This document shows positions 1 to 12,309 of a DNA stretch of 57,060 nt, piece by piece. Position 1 is the stretch's first letter; each line of letters starts with the position of its first letter. Source of the DNA: Pelargonium tetragonum (taxonomy: Eukaryota; Streptophyta; Magnoliopsida; Geraniales; Geraniaceae); the NCBI GenBank assembly GCA_036897445.1, contig JAYMTL010000126.1, positions 1 to 57,060 on the forward strand, in the 5' to 3' direction. The notes beneath the pieces are model-generated. The model was not told where the DNA came from. It saw only the letters and a list, made by a program, of their open reading frames with translations, and did no database searches. Both the position numbers and the translations under genes were made by a program.

Positions 1-950
1 AAGCACATTTTACTAGTATAGCCGGCTTCCAAGTTTGAAAAAAGTAGTCGAGCCTTATATGTAAAAGTGCTCAATAAACAAGTTTACCTCTTTAGGTCGT
101 GATTTTGAATGCTTTTCCTCCTCCTCCTCGAAGCTATCTTAGTAACCCCTCCTAGCAAGATCTTCCTAGCCTCGGCCAATTGAGGGACTTTCTCTATCTT
201 ACTCCTTAACCCTTGTAAGTAGTATAGTGAAACTCTTCTACATCATTTTTACAGATTTCTTAATCTTCATACTTCTTCTGCATCCCTAATTACCCTTCAC
301 ACTCTTATCTGCGATACCTTAGAAGCTTGACCTAAACTCTGTATCCCGGCAGCCAGCCTTCTTTATCTTATGGGCTCTCCCTCTGTATCTTATTAGATTA
401 TGACTCTTTACATAGCCTGTACCTTATCCTAGGTCTTATATTACCTAACTCCCTTATTTATTCTTTCTTATTATCCTGTAATCATAACTTCTTTCTTATA
501 ACTAACTTTACAAGCCTTTCCTTTGTTAAGCCTAAAACGTAGAATAGTTGGTACAACATCATTCTAATTTGTAAAAGACTTCCCTACCAAAATTGAGAGA
601 CTCTTCTCAAGTAATTACATTACCTGGTAATTGCCTTTAAAAGTCTCTACTAAACCCCTAGACCTAATTGGATGTAGGATAACCCTCGCAGGAAATAACC
701 TACCCCTGTCTATTACTAATAAAAGAGTTTAGAACCCTAGACTTTGCCCCTATCTAAGAGAAACGCCTAACCCTTTTCTAGAACTTCCCCGCTTTTATTT
801 AGATGCTTACCTTCCTTAAGTAATATTTGCTAAGAAAATCCCTATAATTCTCTATATTATATTCCAAAACTACTATTACATATTAGTTTTCCTTTTCTAC
901 TATAATATAAGAGGGAATACTTGAGGTACATAATACAGTGGGTTACAAGA
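1..950. other. No recognisable gene
   Basis: Pyrimidine-rich plus strand with many CTT and TAC words, such as 120-520, and no open frame of note. The composition matches the pyrimidine-rich strand of the basic-tail repeat family found further on, so an unresolved relic of it could lie here, but I cannot align one. Confidence 0.4.
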
Positions 951-954
951 ACAG

Positions 955-1110
955 CATAGGCTGGAGGAAGCCTGGTACAGGTATAGCTAGTAAGAAGTGT
1001 ATTTTAAGGACTAAGACAGGAGGAGTAGTAAATCTATCCGAAGAAGTCTAGCTAAGAAGGTAGGTCTAGCAATATAGGGTATCATCAAGATTAACAAAAG
1101 AGGTATTATG
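955..1110 (+). repeat. Basic-tail repeat family, copy 1
   Basis: In the purine-rich plus-strand frame this reads K-P-G-T-G-I-A-S-K-K followed by further Lys, Arg and Gly residues. A second K-K-V-G-L-A-I run lies some 80 bases on. The K-x-G-x-I-A core is the same as in the copies at 14.5, 29.9 and 34.8 kb. This is a short fragment only, with no flanking domain recognised. The family is probably the Lys-rich tail of a transposable-element protein. Confidence 0.35.
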
Positions 1111-1119
1111 AAGAAGTTT

Positions 1120-4100
1120 TATAGGATTAGAACCTACTCCTGTGTTAATGTACTCTAATGTTAGGGGTTTCTGGGTCTTTTATCTAGTCATTTTGTTTTC
1201 TTTGTGAGATAAGTCTCTAAGAAATTTGAGGGGAGTACCCATAGGAGCAGTGAAACTTAAAGGGGTCTATAGAAATTCATAGGTTTCTGACATTAAGCTG
1301 TTGTAGGGTTTCGATTCCTTATTAGGAATCCCTGGAAAAGATACTCAAAAAATCTATTTTGAGATATGCCGGCTTTTCTCTAGCACTTTCTAAACGGGGT
1401 TTTAAAGGCCGTTTAATTCCACTCTAGGTCTTCATGCGGAGATTTAACGAATTAAGACATTTAAGTATTTTATCTTTCTTGAAGAGAGTGTAAATGCACA
1501 ATAGCGGATTGGCAAGTTACTTATTTCATCGGATTAGGCTTTGAAAGAAAGTAAAAAAAGAGGGACAAACTTGTTTCTAAAAACCAGGGGTTATCAAGCT
1601 CCTAATATAGGGTGTAGGGGGTGCCAATAATTTTGAGAAGGAGCCCCCTAGAATTTATACTAGATACAGGCGCTCCCTAATAAACTAAATAAAGAGAATT
1701 CCTTTTTAGAGGCCTTTCCCTTAGTAGTAAGAAACTCCTTAAAAAGAAAAAGTCTTTTTCTAATATGCGAATACCCCCTGTAAACAATTATCCACACGGA
1801 GCAAATGAATCTTAGATACAGTATAAGCAGTACTACAACCCCCCTATGCGTTACTAAATTAGTGGAATACCTTCTGTGACTTTACATCTTACTCTGCAAC
1901 GGATACTATTATACTTTATCCGAAACTTGTTTTTAAAAAGACATACAATCAATTGCGAAAGTATCCCGTAGAATCGAAAAACTTCTTTTTAAAGCCCGCA
2001 TCTAAACTAAAATTTCCAGGCCTCGTCAAGGCTACCCTATCCAAGTAATTAAGTATAATACGCACTTTAATTTAAGAAATCTGCTAAGGTGCCTCTATTA
2101 ACTAAACCTAAAGGCATAAAATTGTTATGAAAATACAGCTACCCTTTCTGGGTGGCCTTTGTTGCTTTTTCGATTTTAGCAAGAGTTTTAGATGATAAGC
2201 AATCCTATACTAAAAGGAACTTAGTATTTTAAGTGAAATAAATTTATAAGTAACCCCGCGGTTAAAGCCCTTTTACCACTTTTTAGGAACTTTTGCTCGT
2301 GTTTACTTTACTAGACCGGGAATTGCTTAAATAGGTCGTGGTTATTATATAATTATATACAGGGGCTTGGCAAGGATCCGTGCGTTAGAGCAAAGCGCCC
2401 TTAATTAAAGAGTTAAGTCGTCGGTTCAAATTGTGTGAGTCTAATATATTAAAAGGTTTTCAACAGAATAAAGTATGAGAATTCCATGAATAAGGGTTTA
2501 TAAGTATAGTTACTTTTGTCTAAAGATATCCCATAAAAAAGGGCTCGAGAGGGAGTATAGCTAGTTTGATTAAAGTCAGGGCTCTAAAAATTGAGTTCAA
2601 CAGCAATCTTGTGTAGAAACTATTCCTTCATTTCTTAAACCTACTAATAATAAGGTCTCAACGAGCAAAACTATAGTCTATGAATAAGGGCCCTTATTCA
2701 TAGTTTTTAATTCCTATCAAGCTATAATTTATTCAATATTGCAAATTTAAGGGGTCCTAAAGAAGCTCAGAGTATCCGACGCGAATCCATATGTATATTC
2801 CTGTCTTGCTTATGTCAATTCCTACTTTCATTTTAAAATAAACGAGGAACCCTTTTTATAGGGTAATACCAGATTCGAACCTACGCATTCCTATTGTAAA
2901 CTTAAAAAAAGTGTGCTACCAGATAATTAAAGTAATTCACAAGGGAGGCTGCTTTATAAGAAATCCCTCTATCTATACTATATAAGTATTTAAAAACCTA
3001 AAATTCTTCCTTGTATTAAGTTACACAAGCTTTGCTCTGCATTAAAAGTAGTTAGCTCAAGAGAATAAAAACTTCTCCACTAGGATTTTCTTTCAGGAGC
3101 CGCGGCAGTTTGAACTCGTAAAGACCTAATTCTTGCTTTTATATCTTAGAAGCACGCCGATTTCTTCTTCAAAATTAGGTACTAAGAGGAGCCCAATAAG
3201 AATAACCAAAAATATCAAGAATCGAATCCTAGGAATATGAAATAGTTTTACACAGGCCTAGATACTTGATTTTTTAAACTAAAGCAGGTTGGATTGTGAA
3301 CTCACCAAATCCGGGATCCGTGTATAAAACCCCTTAAAAATTGAATAGTAGTTTTCGTTTTATGTTGTAGGCAAAGCACTTGTTCACTAAAGTGGTAATA
3401 TTTTGACCTCCTGCCAGTAGGCGTACCCTAATGTTAAAGTTTTGCAGTGATGCAGAATCCGGGTTTTCGAAGTGATAAACTTTACGAATTAGGACCTCAG
3501 GAATAAAAAATGACAGAATATCGAGCCCGCTTTCTCTTAATATAATTGTAGGATAAGCCTCTCCCAGTGATTTTTTATAGTATTGAAAACAGACAACCCC
3601 GTAAGCAATCAGACCCCTACCGTCCCTGTCTCTTAAAAAAGAATAGCAGAAATATGCCTTTTTTGCAAGAGTTGTACCCTATCTCTTGCTTTTCCAAAGA
3701 ATCTATAAGGACTTCTAGAGTTTTTGAGTATTCAGTTTTAGTAAAAAGTGCCTAGTTACAAGATCCAACTACAACGCTTAGTAAACAGCGCCCATAAATA
3801 AAGTAGGAAAAAGTATAAGCGGACAGGTACCTTAAATTGACAAGGGGTCCTTTTACAAATCAAAACAGGTAATACGGGGATTAGCAACTGCAAAACTCTC
3901 TTTTGTCGTAGTTCATATAAGTACAATACCCTAAACTTTTTGTCCTCGATTTACATAACTCAGTACAGCCTCTCATTTTGAATTGAAGAGTACCCTTGGT
4001 TGAGTTCTTATAAGATAACGCAAGGCTGCTGAAAATAAGCTCTAATAGGATTCTAGTATTCAAATGTGTAGGTTGTACCAGACTCTCTTATCGCAGTATC

Positions 4101-4440
4101 TTAGTAAAAAAAAGCCCTTTTAAAGTTCTTCGGGTTTTCTAATGAAAAGCTATAGAGAGGCTAAGGGTAGACTTTTCGAGTCAGTATCTGGGCAAATAAA
4201 GTAACCCTTAGGGAAGATCCTAGGAAGTCTTTTACGAGGACTTCTTTTATAAATAAGTAGGAGCTTATATGTAAATCAGATGCAAATAGGGGTGACCTCC
4301 CTTTTGGAATGCTCAAAGTTTCTGTCAAAGGCAGTGGAAAATATCCTCGACCGCATTAAATTTAAAAACCTAAATTTCGGCTTAGCAGGAATTGAACTTA
4401 CAAAAAAAGTATAGGTTTATAAGACTTCCTATCTTCCATC
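1120..4440. other. No recognisable gene; weak tail-like and tRNA-like words
   Basis: RIP-worn sequence throughout. A plus-strand frame at 2533-2592 contains K-K-G-S-R-G-S-I-A-S, which may be a further weak copy of the basic-tail family. tRNA-like words near 2352-2445 and 2866-2945 lack convincing stems. Open frames of about 60 codons at 3567-3755 (+) and 3881-4063 (-) are within chance and are not called. Confidence 0.35.
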
Positions 4441-4465
4441 CTCCCAAAAGAGTACCGGTCTAGCT

Positions 4466-4575
4466 TCCAACAACAAGAGTAATAAAGCTCCTACTACTAA
4501 ATTAAGTTAGGTCTTAGGTATAGCTATGCAGAAAGTGTCAAGGTCAAGAAGAAAAAGAAGTCGTTAAGCAAATCT
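4466..4575 (+). repeat. Basic-tail repeat family, copy 2
   Basis: The purine-rich plus strand reads a Ser/Asn/Lys-rich stretch with A-P-T-T-K, then L-G-I-A-M-Q-K, then an Arg/Ser/Lys-rich run (R-S-R-R-K-R-S-R). The order basic, then G-I-A, then basic is that of the family. It is followed within about 70 bases by an oppositely oriented copy (4640-4870), so the two tails face each other. Confidence 0.42.
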
Positions 4576-4639
4576 GTAGAAACAAGAAGTCCTTTCGTTG
4601 ACTTACCTTAGTCTTGTTATCCTTTCTTGATAAAGCCTT

Positions 4640-4870
4640 TTAACTAGTAAGAAAGCTCTTTGTTAAACGCCTTCCTGAAAGCTTTACCTATACTACGAGC
4701 CCATGCCTACCTAAACTTTTCCTTAGAGCTATACCTAAGACCTTATGGGTCCTAGCTGTCTTGTCTTACCTGTATTATAGTAGCTAGAGCTAGTGTCTTT
4801 CCTATCATAGCTTACTATACTTATTGTAGTTCTTGTATTAATTGTTTTGTATTTTATTTAGTCTTATAGT
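4640..4870 (-). repeat. Basic-tail repeat family, copy 3
   Basis: On the minus strand the frame contains D-K-T-A-R-T-H-K-V-L-G-I-A-L-R-K-S, with the G-I-A-L core at about plus 4725-4736. The side that would be N-terminal (4800-4870) is TA-rich, as in the copies at 25.5 and 12.2 kb. On the plus strand the same DNA looks like a hydrophobic Leu/Ile/Val peptide. I take that as a composition effect of pyrimidine-rich DNA, because the conserved residues line up better on the minus strand. Confidence 0.42.
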
Positions 4871-5329
4871 TATTAGTATTCCTATTAGTTTGAAGTAATG
4901 GAATGGCGTAATGTAGATAGTCTTAGTTTTTTAAAGGATAATACTTCCTTGTGCCTTGTTTTTCTCGGTAGGGAGGGTTGAAACTTAATGAGTACAGGAA
5001 TAAGTCCTTTTTACTGGCTGCAGCTTTGCGAAGGAGGTTTTTGCAGGTAGTTGAAAATAACTAAATATCAAAAAATCCCTCAGCAAAAAGAAACCCTTCT
5101 TTAACTTGAAGCAGGAAATTAATTACCTATTCCTAAATCCCTTTATTACCCGGTTCAATCTCGAATTGAAAACCCAGAAAATCAGTGGAACCTAAAAGCA
5201 ACCTACAAACACCCTAAAAAACTTTTTCCAAATCTACCCGGTTACTCAGACTCAGAATACAGCCCACTTCCTGCGCCCCTATCTAAATATTCTTCAAAAC
5301 TATATACTCTTAGTTTGGATCTTACGCCC

Positions 5330-5470
5330 TCCTAACTACTCCTTTCCCTTAACCTAGCTCTACAGCTATTTTCTTAAGCTTTTCCCATATTCGTTAAGCA
5401 AATCTTGGTACCCTCTTGTTCTTTAGTTATTGTATTAATATTTAATCTATTAAGTAGTTATTAGTTTATA
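5330..5470 (-). repeat. Basic-tail repeat family, possible copy 4
   Basis: The minus strand reads T-K-E-Q-E-G-T-K followed by M-G-K-A and an Arg-rich run, preceded by a TA-rich tract at 5410-5520. The resemblance to the 21.3-kb copy is in order and composition more than in identical residues, so this is a weaker member. Confidence 0.22.
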
Positions 5471-5519
5471 GCTTATAGAGTCTAATAGATAGTAATTAGG
5501 GTATAGAAACTATGGTATT

Positions 5520-6890
5520 AGTTATCTAGTTTTGGGTTGTTTACAGTATAATAATAATACTTCCCTTTTAACCAACATCTACCTCTTACTAACTTCTCTA
5601 CCTTTAGCATCTTAAGACCTGTGCCCCTTAGCAGCCTAATTAAAAATTCTTATCTCGCGACCCTTTGACTTTAAAATACAAACAGAAACTCTGCTAGATA
5701 ACTATTACAAAATAAAGACTTTGGTGGTACATAACTTGAATAAAAGAAACTACCAACCTCTTTAGGATACCCAATTTAGAATAGCCCTATGGGAAGCTCC
5801 TTTTATTAGATGCTTATTTCTACTATTTATTAGGATTTAGCAACTTGATTTAAATACTCCGTAGCTGCTTCAAATTGCCTTATCTTTCCAGTTAAGTTAT
5901 AAATAGAAATGACATTTTTCTTTTTAGGATCTATATGAAACGTGAGATTTTCTAGTATATAATTGGGTTTACCGCAGGGCTTGATAAGATAAAGTTAGGG
6001 TAAGTAAAGCTCCCTGTAGGAGTGCTGACAAACAAGAGAGTTACTTATTATTTAAATATATGTAGTTACCACTAGAGATCCTTTTATAAGCTTATAGGTA
6101 TATGACTCTTAATTTCAGAGATTTTAGAACCTAATGATAAGTAAAAGCGGTGGCAAACTCAATTTGCTAATAAGACCCGGCCTAGAGCAACCCTGCGAGG
6201 GAAGGAGTAGCCTTGTTACCCTTGAGGAATTCGGGGAGACCTTTCTTTTATTTTATAAGTTTTTTCTAAAGATTTTCGTGAAATAGGAAACTTTTTACTA
6301 TATAGAATTCCTGTGCACAATATTACATCTTAATAAGCTCCAACCTTTTAATAAGCTCCAACCTTAAAAACCAGGAAGGGGTTTTACCGGCAATTGCCCT
6401 ATCCTAACAAACAACAGAAAAAGAAAAGCTGCTAAGTAAGCTAAAGCATACCTTGGTTTTTACTATAACTAGCTAAACCCTCAAGACAAGCTTACCTTTA
6501 ACAGGAAACAGAGGAGCTAACTTTTTCAAGTACCCCAGTAAGTGCTTCACCTTCTTACTTAAAGACCCTCTAACATTCCTTGTACTAGATTTGTTAGTCT
6601 TACTTGTTAGGAGTTTTTACTCAGAAGCACTTAATAGGGACGGCTTGTAATTGTTCCACCTGTTATAAAAACGCCAAAAAACTTAGCTTCTCCGAAAATC
6701 TTACAGGAGTCCCTGACTTAGTTAGTTGGTTAAAACACCTAGTTCTGCAAAAGTAATTACAACTTCCTCGATCAGTTGACTTAACGTAACAGTTTCTTAC
6801 TCACACCTTTACTTACTCGATAATTGGAACCGCTCAAGCAGCTATATTTGTTTCCATTTCTTAATTTATAACACTCCTGTAGTTAATAAG
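5520..6890. other. No recognisable gene
   Basis: RIP-worn sequence without a frame or motif I can name. It contains a small perfect tandem duplication at 6331-6365. Confidence 0.4.
6331..6365. repeat. Tandem duplication, 18-base unit, 2 copies
   Basis: The unit taataagctccaaccttt runs 6331-6348 and repeats at 6349-6365 without a mismatch. An exact copy in such a mutated background suggests slippage after the main wave of mutation. Confidence 0.85.
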
Positions 6891-6894
6891 CTAA

Positions 6895-7000
6895 CCTGTA
6901 ACTTCATGATACCTCTACCTACATCTCTTATTAAGAGCTATATTTTCTTATAAGTATTCTAAGACTAGAACCTTTTCCTGTAAAGAACTCTACCTTAAAA
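6895..7000 (-). repeat. Basic-tail repeat family, copy 5
   Basis: The minus strand contains E-N-I-A-L-N-K-R followed by more Arg and Lys. This matches the N-I-A-L-N-E-E-R block of the copy at 29.9 kb at the nucleotide level too (tatagctcttaat is shared). Only this core is clear. Confidence 0.38.
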
Positions 7001-7009
7001 TTACTGTAA

Positions 7010-10000
7010 CAAAACAACTAAGAACACTCCATAAATCCTGGAAATCCGCTACTCTCTTGAATATCAGACTAAAAAAATCTTGTGTACCTAAAAGAGTTTA
7101 GCATGGAGGCTTATCCTTCGGTTTCGAATTATTCCCAAGACAGTAAAACCGCATAGAAGGTCCTTAGTTAAATGAGTTTATACAACGGAATTGTTAAACT
7201 TTTGGTATAGTTAGTTAACTTTTTTTAAGGAATACGTATGGAAACGTATGATATGCAAAAGAAAGCCCTTTCTTTAGTTATCCACTAGAACTTTGTGACG
7301 GGTCGGCTTTAAATATGGACGCAGGTTCGCTATTTGTTTTAGTAAAAGGAGGTAGTACATCGGGGATTCTTGCTTAGAGAATTACCTAAGTTTTATTACT
7401 ATAGATTACATATCTAACCTTTTAACAGTTTTATGAGACCAGGTATTTACCAATCATGAAAATTACCGCCCGTTTAGTACTCCAGTTAGTTACAAAGTTT
7501 ACGAGTAGTGAGGAGACACCAACTCCTCTTAATGGATATGTGAGCGATTCCTTTTAAACTCTATAGCTCTAATGTTAGGAGAGGAACTCTCTCGGCTATT
7601 TTTGAACTTGTAGTTAAGCAGTTTTAAAGTCTTTTATTTACTTTTGGGATATCTTATTGCCTTTTTATCCAGTGAAATCTAGGCATAATCCTGAGCCGGA
7701 GACAAAGAAATTATCGCACGTAGAGTAGAGATTTTGCAGCATGTTATACTATAGTTCTGCCCTTTTTCTTAAGTTTAAGTTATAGAGTAGTGGTGCTCTT
7801 TTACAAGCGTATATAGGACTCCTGTCAACCCGGGTCCGGATCTAGGTACCTCTCACTTCGACTCACGGGTTTAGAATTAACTAATGAAAAGTTGGACTTG
7901 AACCCTCTTTCAAGCAAAAAAAGACTAGAGACTTCTGGATACTCCCTTTCAGGGCCCTTCAAAGACTAAAAGGAAATTAAAAAGAGTGAAAATCAGAGGT
8001 TTCAAATACTTCGGGTTACATTGAACTCTAGCGGTACCCGTTTGTCGAGGCTAATTTATGTAAAAGTGTAGCTCTGCGAAGTAACTAAAATGTACAGGAT
8101 TCTTGCTTTTTAGTTAATACTTGAATATAGGATTCCAAAGCCTTGTCGGTATAAATAATAAGAAGCCCTTGCTTGTCTTGGTCTATTTGACAACCCTACC
8201 TAAGACAATGTAATTTACTTCTTTTCAGGTATACTAAATTAGAGAATAAGAGCCTGTTTTTTGGTAAGGTATTCTCCCCTAAACTCTTGGGTTAACCTAT
8301 TTCCTAGAATTCCTTGACCCTATAAATCTCAGATAATCCTTAACTTGTTTTTACTATAACGTCGTGTTTTCTAGGAGGTAAGGCATAAAAAAGTACTAAA
8401 GAGAACTCTTACCATATTAGTTAACACTTAGGACCCCTTTTTCCTTATAATTTGTACAAAGAACCCGGCTGTTAACCCAAGTTAAAACCCCCTTTTTATT
8501 TACTCTACTCAAAGTTATAAGATATCCGAGGGACTTTCAATTTGATAGGAGCCCCTTAATTAAGAAGAATTTTAAGTACAGAAAGCTGTAGCCTTTATTT
8601 ACTCATATAAAGTAAAGCTCTTGCTGACGAGGCTCTTCATTAAGTGTATATATATGCACCTTTTTGATTGTCAAGTCTAAGCGAACAGCGTAAATTTAAA
8701 AAGTTGTCCTAGGATTTTCTTGAAACCCTAAAAAATCTATGAGTCTATTTTTAGTATATACGCAAATTCATATAAAGTTTTCCTGAGGAAACATATAATA
8801 AACTACTCCTCTTTAGTCCTCAAGAAACCAGAAAAGTCCTTATACAGGCTTAAGAGAAAACTACTTTTTTAAAATTCCTGGACATTGCCCCGATTCCCTA
8901 TATAGAAGAAGCATAAGCCTTAACTAAGCATACTTACCTTAAAGCTGGCTACGTGTAATTTTCTATTTACTTCTTTTTTATTCGAAAAAGTTAAGGCCTT
9001 CTTGCTGACTACTGGAAAAACGCCAGGGCAATAACAAGAGGAACCCAGCTTATCCCTTAAGTTCTATCCTATCCATACAGAGGAAATTCATTACTTATGA
9101 CTTTTATCCGAAAGTTCAAGCATCCAAACAAAGAGGAATGCATTTCAAAGGTGCCCTTTAGAATCACTTATATAAATTGCGAGGATTTAGTCCTATAGCT
9201 GAAAAATCTAAGTAAGTATCCCATTTCCATCAAACAGAAGCCCTGAAGTCTCTCTTTATCGGGACATAAGCTTTTAGAATTATTAGAATATTCTTAATCC
9301 TAAAATTTTTTGAATAGAAGAAAGTCAAAATTTATATGTTCCAATATTTATGAATATAATTAGGCAAGGCATATCCCAGAAACTTGTGGATAATAGATTT
9401 TTTAGTAGGCCTAAGAGGAACCTTTTATTTAAAATTCATAAGAATTGGACTCAGTCTGGTACCAAGAATCAGAGTGCCCTGTATTTATAAATTTCTTTTT
9501 AGGGTATTTTATTACGATTTTAGGGGTATGCGCTGATATATACCCAACTTTTATAAGTAAAATCCCTCTATCCTTGTTCTGATGACCCTTTTTATAGCTT
9601 CTCCTGAGGTAGGGATCCGGGGCCGCTTCTTAATATCTAAGAATTAGCAGCCCCTAGGCCCTAGGCATAAAAATTGATTTATACAGAGTTAAAAAATCAG
9701 AAATTAGCCGAAAGGGTCTCCCAAAAAGGAAAAAGAACTTAAATATAAAGGGACCTCGCTATTTATTCCTGGTTCAGGGCCTGCAAATTGAGTATAACTT
9801 TACGGGGTTTTGAAATCGGACTTTTAAACAACTACTATCCTTTGTTTTTTATCAAGTCTCTGGGTTTTTTCTAGGCGGGCTCCCTTTGTCAATACTAGAT
9901 CAAAAAAGGAATGTTTATTACTATTTATCTCGAAATCCCCATCAATATAAATTTTGCCGGGGGAGTAGGAACCTTGAGGTGAAATTAAGATACCTGTCCC

Positions 10001-12110
10001 TACACCCATTAGGATAAACCGAAATACAGTAAATCCTTAATTATTCAAAGAGGATCCCTTTCAATAAAGTTACCGTAATTGCTCTATTCCTTTTGTAACT
10101 ATGTTTCCTAGAGTAATTATGCTGGGGCGGGCGGCCTAACTGTATAATTCTATAGTATTGGAAATTTCTTTTGCTGGTAAGTTCTTGTAACTTTATCCTA
10201 ATTTTGCTCTTAGTTATCCCTGCCTTGTATTAAAAAGGGACCCCTTATCCATCCGAATAAGTTATATAAAACCGCTTAGAAGCTTCTAAATTTAGTAATT
10301 AAGTAGATACAAAGCTCGTAAAAAGTGTATAAGTAAAATATAATTTTGAGGAATAGGGGTCCTGTAGTAATTCAAAGTTTTCTCGAGTAGAGCCTGCTCT
10401 TTTAGTTTATAAATTGATTAGAAATGAAAAAAGCCTAAAAAGGAGCTGGAATATATCCATATTTATATTTATAAGTAAGTAGAATAAATTTTTTGTAGTA
10501 TATAATATTTAGATTACCCCTAGTTAATAGTTAAAAGGACTCCTGGCTTACATATTCAGTGAGGAAAATCCTTTCTTAAAAATACAGTTAAAACAGGGCA
10601 GAAGAAGGGTCGCCGGTTCTCGAATCTTATTACCCCCAATTCAACGAAAAAGTCAAATCTCTGTCTGGGGCATATCTGACATACAGGTTTTATAGCTTTC
10701 ACTTTTTAGTCCCCTTTTATTAGAATTAGGTTTTTGGGTAAATCTTTAAAACTCGCCCGGATTTCGCTAGTTGTAAATTTATCTAAAAACGGTTTAGTTT
10801 AGTGACGAGGGCCCCTCTTTTTTCGTACCTGGTAGTTGCGCGTAGCTTTATTACTTTGACTTTTTACCCTATATCCTGCAAAACCTCGAAAGACTCTAAA
10901 CGCGCCCTTGGACTTAGTTAGTGCATACTCTTGTTTAGTAAAAAGTACTTACAAATTCTCTTATCCACGAACACCTGCAAAGTTATCTACTAGCAGAATT
11001 TCCTATCCTATAAACAAACTTCAGAGGCTTAAACTTTATTCGAAAACAAAATTCCCTATAAAAGGAGGAGAGAGCTTATTAATAATTAAATAAATTCCAA
11101 ATCTCTCTTAGAGTCCCCATACGCTATTAAACTACCTGGTATGGTTAAATATCTAATGATAAATATAAAAAATTCAGGGACTTTTTTAGTGCTCCTAAAC
11201 AGGAATAAACGGATTGCCCTAAATTTTGTTATAGGGAATACTCAAAAAGATAAAAAGTGAATATAAAATGACTCAAATAAGGTAGGTTTTTAGTAAAAGG
11301 AATTTCGGGGTACCCTAGGGTTAGGAGCTCTAATTTCTACAAAGTAAGGAAGCTGATTCAGAAAACATTTCTAACAGGGTTCTCGTAGGGGATCCTATTG
11401 CTCGAGGAGAAAGCCGGTAAATTTATATCCTTGTGGTGACACGCGGTTTTATAGAAAATAAGAAATGTAGCGGGATTCCTGACAATTTCAAGTTAGGAGT
11501 TACTTATAGATTAGTAGAGAGCTTGGCGGGCCCGGTAGGGAGTTTCGGTATTATATACTGGGTTTTGAGGAGACGAAAAGAGTATGCCTTTTTAAAAAGA
11601 CCTTAAGGAGGGTACCTTATTATTAAGTAGAGATGCAACCTAGTAGTGTTTCTATATCTCAGAAGGAAAAAAGTATATAAAGGGAGAAACTAACGAATTT
11701 GCCTTTATAAGACGCGTAAGATAATGGGCTAAATTTGGATCCTCGTTTTAATATATCTACAAAAGGCCCGGCTTTTCTGTATGTTAAGCCATAAACTCTG
11801 ATACTAAATACTGCCTTTATTATTAAAAAAGGGAGACTTTCTAAGGGGTTTTGCGTTTGAACCAACGCATGGCCGGACCAAAGGGTTTTGATTTCACGTG
11901 TAAAAGTCTTTTAGAAGTCCTTAGCTTTACTATTAGTAAAAGACTCTCGCGCTCTGTATATCAGGTTTTATTTTAATAAAAGATAACTTAAGCATGCAAA
12001 GTTAACTGGACTTAATAAATCGCTAAGCTTCCCTTAAACTTAAAACTGAAATAGTCTCCTGTAAAACCTACTAACAGGGGCTTTTTCTTAAGGACTAGAC
12101 TCCGGATCTC
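7010..12110. other. Five kilobases without a recognisable gene
   Basis: Uniform RIP-worn DNA. The open frames at 9824-10009 (-), 10908-11093 (+) and 11659-11865 (-) are 61-68 codons with GTG or TTG starts or no context, which is expected by chance. I found no RNA gene, long repeat or terminal inverted repeat by eye. Confidence 0.4.
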
Positions 12111-12119
12111 TTTAGTACC

Positions 12120-12300
12120 CTACCCTTGTGGATACCCGTATAAAACTCTTCTGCACCCTCCGCTTTTAGCCTTTATCTTGAGAGCCATAATTAACCCCTT
12201 GTAACTATAACTACAGCTTTTTTCTTGCTGCCTTTCTTTTAGTTACTTTATTACTCTCAATTTCTATTATATTTATTCTATATTATTCGTTAATAAAAAT
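12120..12300 (-). repeat. Basic-tail repeat family, copy 6
   Basis: The minus strand reads K-V-T-K-R-K-A-A-R-K-K-L, close to the T-K-A-A-R-R-R-L of the copy at 25.5 kb. In a neighbouring frame it has G-L-I-M-A-L-K and K-S-G-G. The N-terminal side (plus 12240-12300) is TA-rich like the other members. Confidence 0.4.
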
Positions 12301-12309
12301 TGTATTCTA

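Noticed and set aside
2352-2445. tRNA-like words (GTTAGAGC, GGTTCAAAT) on the plus strand; GTTAGAGCAAAG recurs at about 14068
   Set aside because: Stems do not form a cloverleaf, and the two loci share only this short word.
2866-2945. tRNA-like words (TGGTAGCAC, GGTTCGAATCT) on the minus strand
   Set aside because: The spacing is five bases too long and the T stem is mispaired; box B-like words occur about as often as chance predicts.
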